From Paenibacillus sp. FSL K6-3182 (GTDB lineage Bacteria; Bacillota; Bacilli; Paenibacillales; Paenibacillaceae): 64,000 nt of DNA. The stretch covers positions 3,901,501-3,965,500 of the forward strand of contig NZ_CP150265.1 in the NCBI RefSeq assembly GCF_037976325.1, given 5' to 3'. The position numbers and the translations under genes are program-made. Below the pieces are notes generated by a model. The model was not told the origin of the DNA. It ran no database searches and worked only from the letters and a program-made list of their open reading frames with translations. Positions 23,522 to 31,571 of the stretch are shown here, one piece after another (the first letter of the stretch is position 1; the number at the start of each line of letters is the position of its first letter).

Positions 23522-24671
23522 TAAAATAGTGCATAACGTTCAAATCGTTCAGCCTGATGCTATTTTGCCAGCTAGTACCGTCTGGATTAGAAATGGAATT
23601 ATCGAAAAAATAGAAAATAATCATACTCCCCTTTCGCCTCTTCCAGAGGAGGAATATGAGCTTATAGATGGGAACGGGCAATGGTTAATCCCCGGCATGA
23701 TCGATGTGCATATACATGGAGCTAACGGGTTCGATATGATGGATGGAAGCGAAGCGAGTATTCAAGAGGTTTCTCGGGCTTGTGCTGCAACCGGCTGCAC
23801 CTCGTTTCTTGCTACATCAGTAAGCTCAACAATGGATGAATTATTAGCTATGGTTCGTAGTGTTAAACGAGTAGTTGGATTTGAGGTCGGCGCCAAAATT
23901 GCTGGACTTCATTTAGAGGGACCTTATCTGAATCCGAAGCGTAAAGGGATGCAAAATGAAAAGTATTTACGTCATCCGCATCTTGGTGAGATGAAGCAAA
24001 TTTTCGAAGAAGCAGTTGGACTTATTAAAATGGTAACGATTGCCCCAGAATTACCCGGTGGAATGGAACTTCTCTCTTATTTGAAAGAAATGGAAGTTAT
24101 CATTGCTGTCGCACATTCTGATGCAACGTATGAGGAAGCTAAGTTAGCATTTGATGCTGGAGCTAGCCATGTTACACATTGCTTTAATGGCATGCGGCCG
24201 ATTCATCATCGAGATCCTGGGCTCGTCGCTGCTGCTTTTGAAGCAGATCATGTGAGTATTCAAGCCATAGTTGATGGAGTCCACCTCCATCCTGCTATAG
24301 TTCGTTTGATGCATCGCATTAAAGGACCCGAAAACATGGTACTGATCACAGATGCATTACAAGCCATGGGTTTAGGAGATGGCAGCTATCTCTTTGGCGG
24401 CCATCAAGTAACAGTAACCAATGGCTTTGCGCAGCTTGCGGATGGAACATTAGCCTCTAGTGTAGTTACAATGAATGAAGCACTCCGCTTCACGACCGAA
24501 ACCGGTATTTCCATGCTCGACGCTATTCAAATGGCCTCAACGACTCCTGCTCGAATATTAGGTATGGATCATATGACAGGTACAATCAAAACAGGATTAG
24601 ATGCCGATCTTGTTTTGATGAATGAACATTTCCAAGTAGAATGGACCATGATTAAAGGTAATGTTATTTGA
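23514..24671 (+). CDS. nagA: N-acetylglucosamine-6-phosphate deacetylase
   Basis: The enzyme deacetylates GlcNAc-6-P to GlcN-6-P in amino-sugar catabolism and wall recycling. It is an amidohydrolase: the metal motif DVHIHGANGFD replaces the usual H-x-H-G. Other motifs are the glutamate in HLEGPYLNPKRKG, the histidine AHSDATYEEA, the substrate-binding THCFNGMRPIHHRDPG and the catalytic Asp in ITDALQAMG. The length of 385 aa is typical. GAGGAGG lies nine bases before the ATG, and the gene overlaps the DeoR gene. No nagB follows. Confidence 0.95.
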   Translation: MNNKIVHNVQIVQPDAILPASTVWIRNGIIEKIENNHTPLSPLPEEEYELIDGNGQWLIPGMIDVHIHGANGFDMMDGSEASIQEVSRACAATGCTSFLATSVSSTMDELLAMVRSVKRVVGFEVGAKIAGLHLEGPYLNPKRKGMQNEKYLRHPHLGEMKQIFEEAVGLIKMVTIAPELPGGMELLSYLKEMEVIIAVAHSDATYEEAKLAFDAGASHVTHCFNGMRPIHHRDPGLVAAAFEADHVSIQAIVDGVHLHPAIVRLMHRIKGPENMVLITDALQAMGLGDGSYLFGGHQVTVTNGFAQLADGTLASSVVTMNEALRFTTETGISMLDAIQMASTTPARILGMDHMTGTIKTGLDADLVLMNEHFQVEWTMIKGNVI

Positions 24672-24781
24672 ATGTGCGGTGGTTGAGAAATCATCTTTTA
24701 CAATAACAAGAAATGAAGAAAACACTCTCTTAATGTAATTACACTACTATAAAATAGTAAACTTACTTTAGGAGGGAATTT

Positions 24782-26050
24782 ATGAAACTTGTTAAAAAGA
24801 ACGGAATTAAGGCCGCGATTGTAGGTACAGCAGCTACTGCCCTTCTGATTACGAGCATGATCAGTACACAATCGCCTAATCAAGTTGAAGCAGCTACTAC
24901 AAAAACGAAAAATGTCATTTTGTTTATTGGCGATGGGATGGGAACGGCTCAACGTGATGCTATCCGCCTTGCTACCGTCGGCTTAAAAGGCAACCTCGCT
25001 ATGGATTCGATGCCTTACGTAGGTTTGCTGCACACGAGCTCTACTGTTCCTGTAACCGATTCAGCTGCATCAGCTACGGCATATGCCAGCGGTGTGAAAA
25101 CGTACAATGGTGCAATTGGAATGGATGCCAATAAAGTAAAAATAAAAACGATCATGGAATACGCCAAGGAATCTGGAAAATCAACTGGAATTGTAACAAC
25201 AAGTCAAGTAACAGACGCTACGGGAGCTGCTTTCGGCGCACATGTTGATGAACGTTCTAAACAAAGTGAGATCGCTTTGCAGCTATTGACACAAAGCAAA
25301 GTTGACGTCATTCTCGGTGGAGGCGAAGATTTCTGGTATCCAGCTGGAGAGCCTGGTAAATTCCCAGATGAGCCGATCGAAGATCCTTCTGAAAAAAGCA
25401 AAGGAACACAAGGTAATCTCGTAAATAAAGCAAAACAATTAGGGTACAATTATGTTACAAGCAAAACAGAAATGCAAAAAGTGAAAAAAGGCAAGCTGCT
25501 TGGTCTATTCGCTAATGAAGAAATGTTCCAACAAAAGCCTGAAGGCGAAGGCGATATTTATAACCCAGTTGTGTCTCTAGCAGAGATGACTAAAAAAGCG
25601 ATAGATACGCTCGCTACAAATAATAAAGGCTTTTTCCTAATGGTTGAGGAAGAAGGAACGGATGAGTTTGCTCACCAAAACAATGCCAAAATGACGATCA
25701 AAGCCGGTCAAGAATTGGATAAATCCGTTCAAGTCGCCAAAGATTTTGCCAAGAAAAACCCGAATACACTTGTCCTCGTATTAGCCGATCATGAAACTGG
25801 CGGTTTCTCCATCGAAGAAGTGAATGCCGATGATGAGTCCGGCGATGGAATTTCCAAAGAAGATGGTCCTTTCGCCGTTGCTAACAGCAAATTTAATTTT
25901 GTTGTGGATTGGACAACATCAGGCCATACTGCCGTAGATATTCCGATTACAGCTATGGGTCCAAATGCTGAGCTGTTTACTGGAATCTACGAAAATACAG
26001 ATGTATTTCATAAACTCATGCAAGCTTTAGGACTTAAAATTAAAAAATAA
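24782..26050 (+). CDS. Secreted alkaline phosphatase
   Basis: 422 aa. The N-terminal signal peptide (GIKAAIVGTAATALLITSMI) ends around VEAAT. The metal-binding motif FIGDGMGTAQ and the catalytic serine in TDSAASATAYASG follow, as does ATGAAFGAHVDER. Further metal ligands are in EEEGTDEFAHQNN, LADHETGG and TSGHTAVD. It hydrolyses phosphomonoesters outside the membrane. It matches Bacillus PhoA/PhoB-type enzymes. AGGAGGGAATTT precedes the ATG. A TACTT motif like the DeoR array lies just before it, hinting at shared control with nagA. No Pho-box repeat was recognised with confidence. Confidence 0.93.
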   Translation: MKLVKKNGIKAAIVGTAATALLITSMISTQSPNQVEAATTKTKNVILFIGDGMGTAQRDAIRLATVGLKGNLAMDSMPYVGLLHTSSTVPVTDSAASATAYASGVKTYNGAIGMDANKVKIKTIMEYAKESGKSTGIVTTSQVTDATGAAFGAHVDERSKQSEIALQLLTQSKVDVILGGGEDFWYPAGEPGKFPDEPIEDPSEKSKGTQGNLVNKAKQLGYNYVTSKTEMQKVKKGKLLGLFANEEMFQQKPEGEGDIYNPVVSLAEMTKKAIDTLATNNKGFFLMVEEEGTDEFAHQNNAKMTIKAGQELDKSVQVAKDFAKKNPNTLVLVLADHETGGFSIEEVNADDESGDGISKEDGPFAVANSKFNFVVDWTTSGHTAVDIPITAMGPNAELFTGIYENTDVFHKLMQALGLKIKK

Positions 26051-26094
26051 CAACGAATTGGCTCACCATAACAATGGAATACAACACAAATCAG

Positions 26095-26123
26095 AAATGC
26101 CGCCAGATCACTGGCGGCATTTC
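26095..26123. terminator. Terminator between convergent phosphatase and AraC pseudogene
   Basis: A 12-bp perfect stem AAATGCCGCCAG/CTGGCGGCATTT has an ATCA loop and lies at the end of both convergent genes. It is probably used from both sides. Confidence 0.85.
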
Positions 26124-27038
26124 TCACAATTGAATGACTTTAGTTTGAGCACCCGCAAAGCCACTGGGCGTTATGCCTACAGCGGCTTTAAATGAACGAC
26201 TAAATAAATATATGCTGGAGTAACCAACATTTTCAGAAATTTCTGTCACGGTATACTTCCCTTCCATGATAAGTAATTTTGCATGCTCAATTCTAATATG
26301 CGTTACATATTTATGAATGGATATCCCAAGCTGCTGCTTAAACAAATGAGACAAATGATTCGTAGACACCCCGACATATTTACTTATAGAAACATTATTT
26401 AAATCATGATCTTGATAGCTGTCATGGATGTAATGGATTGCTCTTTCAATGAATGCCCAGCCTTTAGTCAATTTCCCTTCATTGCGATCCGTTTGGTTTT
26501 TTAAAAATAAATATAACAGCTCCAAGCAGATTGATTTAGTTAATAAAAAATATCCAACTCTTTTCTCCTGAAAATGTTTGTGAAGCTGCAAAAACTTCTT
26601 TTTCAGCTCTATTCTGTCTGCCAACTGTATGTGTGAAATGGGAATAATGGATGTTAACTACATTTCCTTATCCACAATGTAAGTATTATGAATTTTGGAA
26701 GCTGTTGTGAAATCCAATAAACTTCTTTCCTCATCATAATATAGATCAAAATGAAAAATATATTGAATTAATGGTTGATCAGAGATCGATCGAATAATGT
26801 GAGGCATAAAAGGATGCATCAACAGCACATCGCCTTCTTGAGCAACATATTTAACACCGCTCAAGAAAAACTCAGCTTCACCTTGTTCGATATAGGTAAA
26901 CACATGATCGTGATCCATCCATTCACCGGCTAAGGATGAAGTCGTCATCATTCTCACCGCCCTTACGAAAGGCGATATGCTGTTCATCCAAGTCTCATCC
27001 ATTACCTTCACCTCTGCTATCGTAACGCTTCTTTCCAT
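26124..27038 (-). pseudogene. AraC family regulator interrupted by an in-frame TAG
   Basis: One continuous reading frame of 305 codons is broken only by TAG at 26658-26660, after ...YIVDKEM. The first part (126 aa) is a cupin-type sensor domain with FTYIEQGEAEFFLSG, YVAQEGDVLLMHPFMPH. After the TAG the frame continues through ADRIELKKKFLQLHKHFQEK into a complete AraC double helix-turn-helix: VSISKYVGVSTNHLSHLFKQQLG and ISENVGYSSIYLFSRSFKAAVGITP. Both halves have normal codon use and conserved motifs, so the nonsense change is recent, an error, or read through. The start has GGGAGG only three bases before it. It lies 88 bases downstream of an MDR dehydrogenase gene on the same strand. Confidence 0.85.
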
Positions 27039-27126
27039 CCTCCTCCCATTATAAATGAAGCATATTAAAATTACTCATAATTAAATCTGTTAATCCGCTA
27101 GAATAGATCATTCATCCGTTATCCGC

Positions 27127-28134
27127 TTAAGACCAGTCAAATAATACACCATTATACTGATCTTTATTGACTCTTAGTCCCTCGTACGCTTCTTGTGCTT
27201 GCTCCGGCTTAATCACATGACTAATTAATGGTTCGATCTGAAGCCTATTTTGTTTCATAAGCTCAAATACAATCTTTGAATTTCTAACTAAAGAGTGTTT
27301 AACAAATTCATTAGGTTCAACCGGATAACGCCACTCATGCGCGCCCTTAAACGTAATACAGCCTCGGCCATAAAGATGACAATAGTTTAAAATATCAGTA
27401 ACATCTGTGTTGTACTCTCCGCGAGGACTACCCAAGAAAATAATTTCACCAAGCTTAGCAATCCACTTCAGACTGTCAACTCCGACAGCAGGTACGCCAG
27501 TTGCCTCAATATGTGTGGATACACCAGCACCCTTGGTTAACATTGATATCCGTTGCTTTGTATCTTCTACTCCACCATCAATCGTGTAATCCACGCTGCA
27601 AGCCTCGGCAGTCCGAATTCTTTCTTTTGATAAATCGACCCCAATAACCGTAGCTCCCTGAAGCCTAGCAAGCTGAGCAGCCAAATTACCGACTAATCCA
27701 AGCCCAGTCACACTTACAAAGTCACCAATTTCAATTTCAGATACACGTATCGATGTGAAGGCAACCGTAGCCATACGGGTAAATGGCACCCATTTTAAAT
27801 CCAGATTTTCAGGAACTTGAATACATAGCTCATTCGTGTTAACAACTTGATATTTGCTATGCTGTCCATAATGAAACACGATATCTCCTGGCTTCAAATC
27901 TTTAACGCCCTCACCTGTCTCCATTACTTTGCTTACGCTTGCATATCCCGGACATAGCGGAAGCTTAGCCCATTCTTCTTTACCCGTTAACATTGCTAGT
28001 TCAGTTCCTGGGCTAATGAGGGAATATATCAATTGCACAAATATTTCTTTTTCATTCAATTTTTTTAGAGTGTAATTCTCTTTAACCGTCTCAACTTGTA
28101 AGGGGCTCACGAACATGACTTTTGGATTTTCCAT
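27127..28134 (-). CDS. Zinc-type alcohol dehydrogenase-like MDR oxidoreductase
   Basis: A medium-chain dehydrogenase/reductase (335 aa) with an N-terminal GroES-like domain (LISPGTELAMLTGKE, CPGYASVSKV, KPGDIVFHYG) and a Rossmann domain with GLGLVGNLAAQLARLQGA and the acidic VIGVDLSKERI. The S-P-G-T-E motif marks the subgroup that has lost the catalytic zinc cysteine at this position. It often acts on sugars or polyols, or in bacteriochlorophyll-type reductions. The exact substrate is unknown. The start is the ATG at 28132-28134, eight bases after GAGGAG. A GTG nine bases upstream is too close to the ribosome site. It is followed by the broken AraC gene. Confidence 0.88.
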   Translation of the reverse strand: MENPKVMFVSPLQVETVKENYTLKKLNEKEIFVQLIYSLISPGTELAMLTGKEEWAKLPLCPGYASVSKVMETGEGVKDLKPGDIVFHYGQHSKYQVVNTNELCIQVPENLDLKWVPFTRMATVAFTSIRVSEIEIGDFVSVTGLGLVGNLAAQLARLQGATVIGVDLSKERIRTAEACSVDYTIDGGVEDTKQRISMLTKGAGVSTHIEATGVPAVGVDSLKWIAKLGEIIFLGSPRGEYNTDVTDILNYCHLYGRGCITFKGAHEWRYPVEPNEFVKHSLVRNSKIVFELMKQNRLQIEPLISHVIKPEQAQEAYEGLRVNKDQYNGVLFDWS

Positions 28135-28283
28135 CGAAATCACTCCTCTGTAAATGCTTTCACTATTAATATAAGACTTTGTGATGTCGATGTCTTTGCT
28201 CGCTTAAACGATTTTTTATCTAAAACACCGAAAATAATATGAGCTGCTATGGTTGTATTCTATAAGGCTATTATCATTCCAGT

Positions 28284-28323
28284 ACAACCATCCAATCACT
28301 TCGCTCTATCAATACATAATTTA
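28284..28323 (+). promoter_or_regulatory. YjcZ-type sporulation promoter, copy 1
   Basis: ACAACCATCCAATCA (28284-28298), 16 bases, then CATAATTTA (28315-28323), 33 bases before the ATG. CATAnnnTA is the sigma-K -10 consensus. The upstream 15-mer is shared with the two other YjcZ genes. Confidence 0.7.
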
Positions 28324-28356
28324 TAGTGTAGTCAAAACACAGGGGGTGAATGTTTG

Positions 28357-28434
28357 ATGGGAAATATCGGTTTTATTCTAGTTCTGTTCATTTTGTTGGT
28401 TATTATCGCTACTCACTGCCGTGACCGCGCTTAG
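28357..28434 (+). CDS. YjcZ-like sporulation miniprotein, 25 aa
   Basis: Encodes MGNIGFILVLFILLVII followed by a polar end ATHCRDRA. The hydrophobic core is identical in large part to two other miniproteins in this window (28683 and 38970). It matches the YjcZ/SscA class of tiny, single-helix proteins made in sporulating Bacillales. GGGGGTGA lies seven bases before the ATG, and a terminator follows ~110 bases later. It lacks the Gly-rich tail seen in its relatives, so it may be a shortened or decayed copy. Confidence 0.75.
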   Translation: MGNIGFILVLFILLVIIATHCRDRA

Positions 28435-28540
28435 AACAAAAACTGTCTAGATAACAAACCCTGTTCTGTCATATGAATAAAACCATAACAACACCTGCCA
28501 CAGTGTATGCTCATTTAACCTATAACATCTCATAGTAAAA

Positions 28541-28574
28541 AGGAGAAAGTCCATGCCATGGGCTTTCTCTTTTC
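28541..28574 (+). terminator. Terminator after YjcZ copy 1
   Basis: The palindromic stem GAGAAAG-t-CCATG-c-CATGG-g-CTTTCTC (28543-28569) is followed by TTTT. Confidence 0.8.
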
Positions 28575-28609
28575 TTACAAACAGCTTATTGGGCAAATAT
28601 CCTTACAGA

Positions 28610-28649
28610 ACAAACGTCCAATCATACCGTACCATACGCACATAAACTA
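28610..28649 (+). promoter_or_regulatory. YjcZ-type sporulation promoter, copy 2
   Basis: ACAAACGTCCAATCA (28610-28624), 16 bases, then CATAAACTA (28641-28649), 33 bases before the ATG. Layout and spacing are the same as in copies 1 and 3. Confidence 0.7.
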
Positions 28650-28682
28650 CAGTGTACTTTAAACATTGGAGGTGAATGTTTG

Positions 28683-28799
28683 ATGGGTGGATTTGTTGGT
28701 GGTGCTAATCACAATGTTGGTATTATCCTGGTTCTGTTCATTTTGTTGGTGATTATAGCTTGTAGTTGCGGCATCTTTGGCGGCGGCTGTGGCTACTAA
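28683..28799 (+). CDS. YjcZ family sporulation protein, 38 aa
   Basis: MGGFVGGANHNVGIILVL opens a single membrane helix (IILVLFILLVIIACSCG), followed by a Gly/Cys tail ending GGGCGY. The Gly-rich head, the LFILLVII core and the Gly/Tyr end are hallmarks of the YjcZ family of coat-associated or forespore miniproteins. GGAGGTGA lies seven bases before the ATG. It has its own sporulation-type promoter and terminator, so it is monocistronic. Confidence 0.88.
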   Translation: MGGFVGGANHNVGIILVLFILLVIIACSCGIFGGGCGY

Positions 28800-28858
28800 T
28801 CAGAATGCTTAATGCCTTCCATCTATTCAGACAGTGAATATTTTCTTAAATAGCATGA

Positions 28859-28895
28859 ACACAAAAAGCCCATTGTATGGGCTTTTTGTGTTTTT
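28859..28895. terminator. Terminator after YjcZ copy 2
   Basis: The stem ACACAAAAAGCCCAT/ATGGGCTTTTTGTGT with a TGT loop is followed by five T. It could also serve the convergent dehydrogenase gene, whose stop lies 75 bases further on. Confidence 0.85.
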
Positions 28896-28968
28896 CCCCT
28901 CATCGAAAGGGGAAATGTAGGATATGAGATTGTATAATAAGAATCATGTTTACTTAAAAATAATGGCA

Positions 28969-29988
28969 TTAATGTTTAAATGAAATAACAACTTTCCCAA
29001 AGTATGACCCCTTCGTCAAGTACTGAAGCGCATCTACTGCATGTTCAAATGGATACACTGAATCAACTATGGGATGTAGCTCGCTATGTTCAATAGCAAA
29101 ATTCATCGCTTCAAACATGACCCGGCTGCCTACGTTGATCGCTTGAAGACGCGCTTTTCTAACAATTGCAGGGATAATGTCAAATCCTTCTACACGAAAC
29201 CCCGATAGACCGCCGATCATGCTGATATGTCCACCTACACGGAGTGCTGAGATCGATCTATTTAACGTAGCTGATCCGCCGAGATCAACGATATGGTCTG
29301 CTCCACGTCCCTCCGTCAGTGCAAGTACAGCCTTATCCCATTCGGGTGTTTGCTTATAGTTAATGCCAAAATCCGCCCCAATTTCCTTCGCTCTATTAAG
29401 CTTCTCGTCACTGCTTGATGTTACAATAACAGTTGCTCCATACAGTTTTGCGAATTGAAGTGCGAACAAGGAGACGCCACCTGTCCCCTGTACGACAACG
29501 GTATCACCCGCTTTAATCTTGCCTTCCTCAATGAGAGCATGCCATGCTGTCACGCCTGCACAAGGCAGGGTTGCCGCTTCTATATCCGTCAATCGATCAG
29601 GTACATGAACTAACCCTTCTTCTGGCAGCACAACAAATTCCGCGAGCAGTCCATTCAACGGACTGCCTAGTGTACTTACCCAGTTTTGTTGTGTCGGCTC
29701 ACCAGTAATCCAGCTTTGAGTAAAAATTCCACTTACTCTATCCCCAATTTTGAATTTGTTTGAGTTTTCTCCCAGGGACACAACTTCACCTACACCATCA
29801 GATACTGGAATTAATGGCGTATTTAAATTGGGGTTATAAAACCCATTGATAACGCCCAAATCTCTAGCGTTTAAAGAAACCGCATGCATTTTGATAACAA
29901 CTTCATTTGAACGGGGCACTGGTATTGGGCGGTCGGATGCCTTCAATCGATCAATTCCAAATTCACCGTTAATTTCGTATACTTTCAT
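28969..29988 (-). CDS. NAD(P)H-dependent quinone/alcohol oxidoreductase, MDR superfamily
   Basis: 339 aa. The GroES-like N-domain (MKVYEINGEFGIDRL, VVIKMHAVSLNARDLGVINGFY, IPVSDGVGEV) has N-A-R-D in place of zinc ligands, as in zinc-free quinone-oxidoreductase-like enzymes. The Rossmann part shows VVVQGTGGVSLFALQFAK, and ATLPCAGVTAWHAL precedes it. The frame opens earlier, but AAAGGAGAG six bases before the ATG at 29986-29988 fixes the start. It is divergent from an HxlR regulator. This pairing is common, and the regulator probably controls it in response to electrophiles or diamide-like stress (inference). Confidence 0.9.
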   Translation of the reverse strand: MKVYEINGEFGIDRLKASDRPIPVPRSNEVVIKMHAVSLNARDLGVINGFYNPNLNTPLIPVSDGVGEVVSLGENSNKFKIGDRVSGIFTQSWITGEPTQQNWVSTLGSPLNGLLAEFVVLPEEGLVHVPDRLTDIEAATLPCAGVTAWHALIEEGKIKAGDTVVVQGTGGVSLFALQFAKLYGATVIVTSSSDEKLNRAKEIGADFGINYKQTPEWDKAVLALTEGRGADHIVDLGGSATLNRSISALRVGGHISMIGGLSGFRVEGFDIIPAIVRKARLQAINVGSRVMFEAMNFAIEHSELHPIVDSVYPFEHAVDALQYLTKGSYFGKVVISFKH

Positions 29989-30053
29989 AATATTCTCTCC
30001 TTTATGGATAATATAGACATACAATAATATACAAACTAAAATAAAGTAAGAAG

Positions 30054-30086
30054 GCACTTTAAGGTTTCCAATGAACCAAAAAGTGC
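30054..30086. promoter_or_regulatory. Imperfect 13+13 inverted repeat between dehydrogenase and hxlR-type gene
   Basis: GCACTTTAAGGTT (30055-30067) and AACCAAAAAGTGC (30074-30086) are inverted copies with two mismatches and a six-base centre. It lies just before the AAGGAGG of the HxlR gene. It could be the regulator's operator, or an mRNA hairpin in its leader. Confidence 0.6.
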
Positions 30087-30102
30087 ATAAGGAGGGCCAT
30101 AA

Positions 30103-30495
30103 ATGAAAACATCATCCTCACATAAAACCGTTCAACCCGACATTTCAATATCTGAATGCTCTTACAGCAAAGTACTTGAAATCATTGCAAACAAATGGTC
30201 AGCATTGGTCATTTATGCATTGGAAGACGGTATTATTCGATACGGAGAAATTAGCAGACGGATTGATGGAATTTCAAAAAAAATGCTAACGCAAACCTTG
30301 CGGCAATTGGAACGTGACGGTTTGGTTCAGCGAGATATGACTCCGGCTGTTCCACCAATCGTTGAGTATTCGCTCACCAAGTTGGGCGAGTCTTTGCTCG
30401 AGCCACTGAGTGCCTTGAAGCAGTGGACAAGAACAAATTATTCTCTTGTTGAATTGGCTAGATCATCATTTGATCAAGCTAACGAAAAGGAATAA
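30103..30495 (+). CDS. HxlR family winged-helix transcriptional regulator
   Basis: 130 aa with the DUF24/HxlR pattern: SECSYSKVLEIIANKWSA with a single N-terminal Cys in the position used for redox sensing, then ALVIYALEDG, GEISRRIDGISKKMLTQTL (recognition helix), LERDGLVQR and VEYSLTKLGESL. GGAGGGCCATAA precedes the ATG. It is divergent to the MDR oxidoreductase. A Cys-based sensor of reactive electrophiles, like YodB/CatR, is likely. A weak hairpin (about 30509-30532) may terminate it. Confidence 0.9.
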   Translation: MKTSSSHKTVQPDISISECSYSKVLEIIANKWSALVIYALEDGIIRYGEISRRIDGISKKMLTQTLRQLERDGLVQRDMTPAVPPIVEYSLTKLGESLLEPLSALKQWTRTNYSLVELARSSFDQANEKE

Positions 30496-30539
30496 TACAA
30501 AACAAAAAAACACCAACTGAGCGTTAGTGTTCATGTATT

Positions 30540-30722
30540 TGCAAGACCATCGAATTACAAATTACAAATATCGTCACACACGGAAACACGGCAGCAATGA
30601 ATGGAGTTATAAAACTTGAGAACGACAAAAGTTATGCTTTTTGTACTATGTATGTGTTTAGCAGCGCCTCCAAACAAGCAAAAATAAAAGAAATGACCTC
30701 ATATGTAATTGAAGTATCATAA
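30540..30722 (+). pseudogene. 3' remnant of an NTF2-like (SnoaL) family gene
   Basis: A frame without a proper start, running from about 30540 to TAA at 30720-30722, encodes TIELQITNIVTHGNTAAMN, then GVIKLENDKSYAFCTMYVFS and IKEMTSYVIEVS. This is the typical C-terminal half of small NTF2/SnoaL-like proteins, often found beside HxlR/oxidoreductase pairs. The N-terminal half and start are missing, and an internal ATG (30595) would give only 42 aa. It reads as a 5' deletion relic of a third member of this locus. The assignment is by eye. Confidence 0.6.
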
Positions 30723-30725
30723 ACT

Positions 30726-31409
30726 CTAAGAGAAACTTTCCAACGGCTTCACAAGTTTTCTCCAGTTCTCAGGTAATCCATTATCATGATCAGCATAAAT
30801 GACTTGTATATATTGATTAAGATTAATAACTCGGTCTTTGAACAGCAACTCATGTATTTCAGAAGCTTTCACAGGAACAGTGTTATTCCGTTTTTTCTGG
30901 AATTCATCTAATGAAAGAAACATCTCTAAACTTTTCTTATACTTGCAGCTCTTTGGAAATCTTGGTGAACTCCCCGAATCGTATTTGGACAATTTAACGG
31001 CCGAATAATGATCCATCAATATTGGAAATGCTTCGAACTGTAAAATAACAAATGCTTCATCCGGTTCTCTTCCTTTGTATGTATCCAACATTTTGCGACA
31101 ATCCTTTAATGTGGGCCAAAAGAACACATGTTGATCGAGATAAGCCCGAAATTGTTCATGTGTACAATTCGCATCCATCATACTCTCAACAATCCTTAGA
31201 TGCGCATTAATGACAACCGTATGTTTGAAATATTTAACTTCTTTGACCTCTGATCGCCGCTCGCCGATATGGAATGGATAAAGATGTTTGCTCGACCAAA
31301 GTGCATTATGTTGTACGATCGCAGACAAGTTCCTTTCTCGCGTAAAATGGTAAAGGCTTTTCCTGCCTTTTGATTTTGTTATCGCTGAAACGATCACTTT
31401 CTTATCCAC
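30726..31409 (-). CDS. Putative ADP-ribosyltransferase-fold protein (DarT/DUF7002-like)
   Basis: 227 aa, no signal peptide or membrane helix. The N-terminal LYHFTRERNLSAIVQHNALWS resembles the first motif of DarT-type and related ART-fold proteins (H-F-T near the NAD pocket). HVFFWPTLKDCRKMLDTY and EPDEAFVILQFEA resemble the DUF7002-type F-F-W strand and the following strand. The C-terminal VINLNQYIQVIYADHDNGLP may hold the third acidic motif, but a clear catalytic Glu could not be placed. The start is GTG after GGAGGGGG. No macro-domain antitoxin is next to it. Neighbours are unrelated (an NTF2 remnant and copA). Function is unproven. Confidence 0.5.
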   Translation of the reverse strand: MDKKVIVSAITKSKGRKSLYHFTRERNLSAIVQHNALWSSKHLYPFHIGERRSEVKEVKYFKHTVVINAHLRIVESMMDANCTHEQFRAYLDQHVFFWPTLKDCRKMLDTYKGREPDEAFVILQFEAFPILMDHYSAVKLSKYDSGSSPRFPKSCKYKKSLEMFLSLDEFQKKRNNTVPVKASEIHELLFKDRVINLNQYIQVIYADHDNGLPENWRKLVKPLESFS

Positions 31410-31487
31410 TATGCCCCCTCCTTCTGCCCATATGATTTCACGAATCCGATTGAATCATTCCCATCATTAGAGTAAAAACATAGATAC

Positions 31488-31518
31488 AAAAAAAAGGTTG
31501 CCGATGGCGACCTTTTTT
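31488..31518. terminator. Terminator after copA
   Basis: AAAAAAAAGGTTGCC-gat-GGCGACCTTTTTT: the stem has one G-U pair and A/T tracts on both sides. It lies 53 bases past the copA stop. Confidence 0.85.
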
Positions 31519-31571
31519 AAGAACCAATTTTATATTAAAGATCCATTGATTAATATCGAATTTTTAGCTAG

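Noticed and set aside
28135..28969. One longer gene spanning the two YjcZ loci
   Set aside because: Each miniprotein has its own promoter, ribosome site, stop and terminator. No frame links them.
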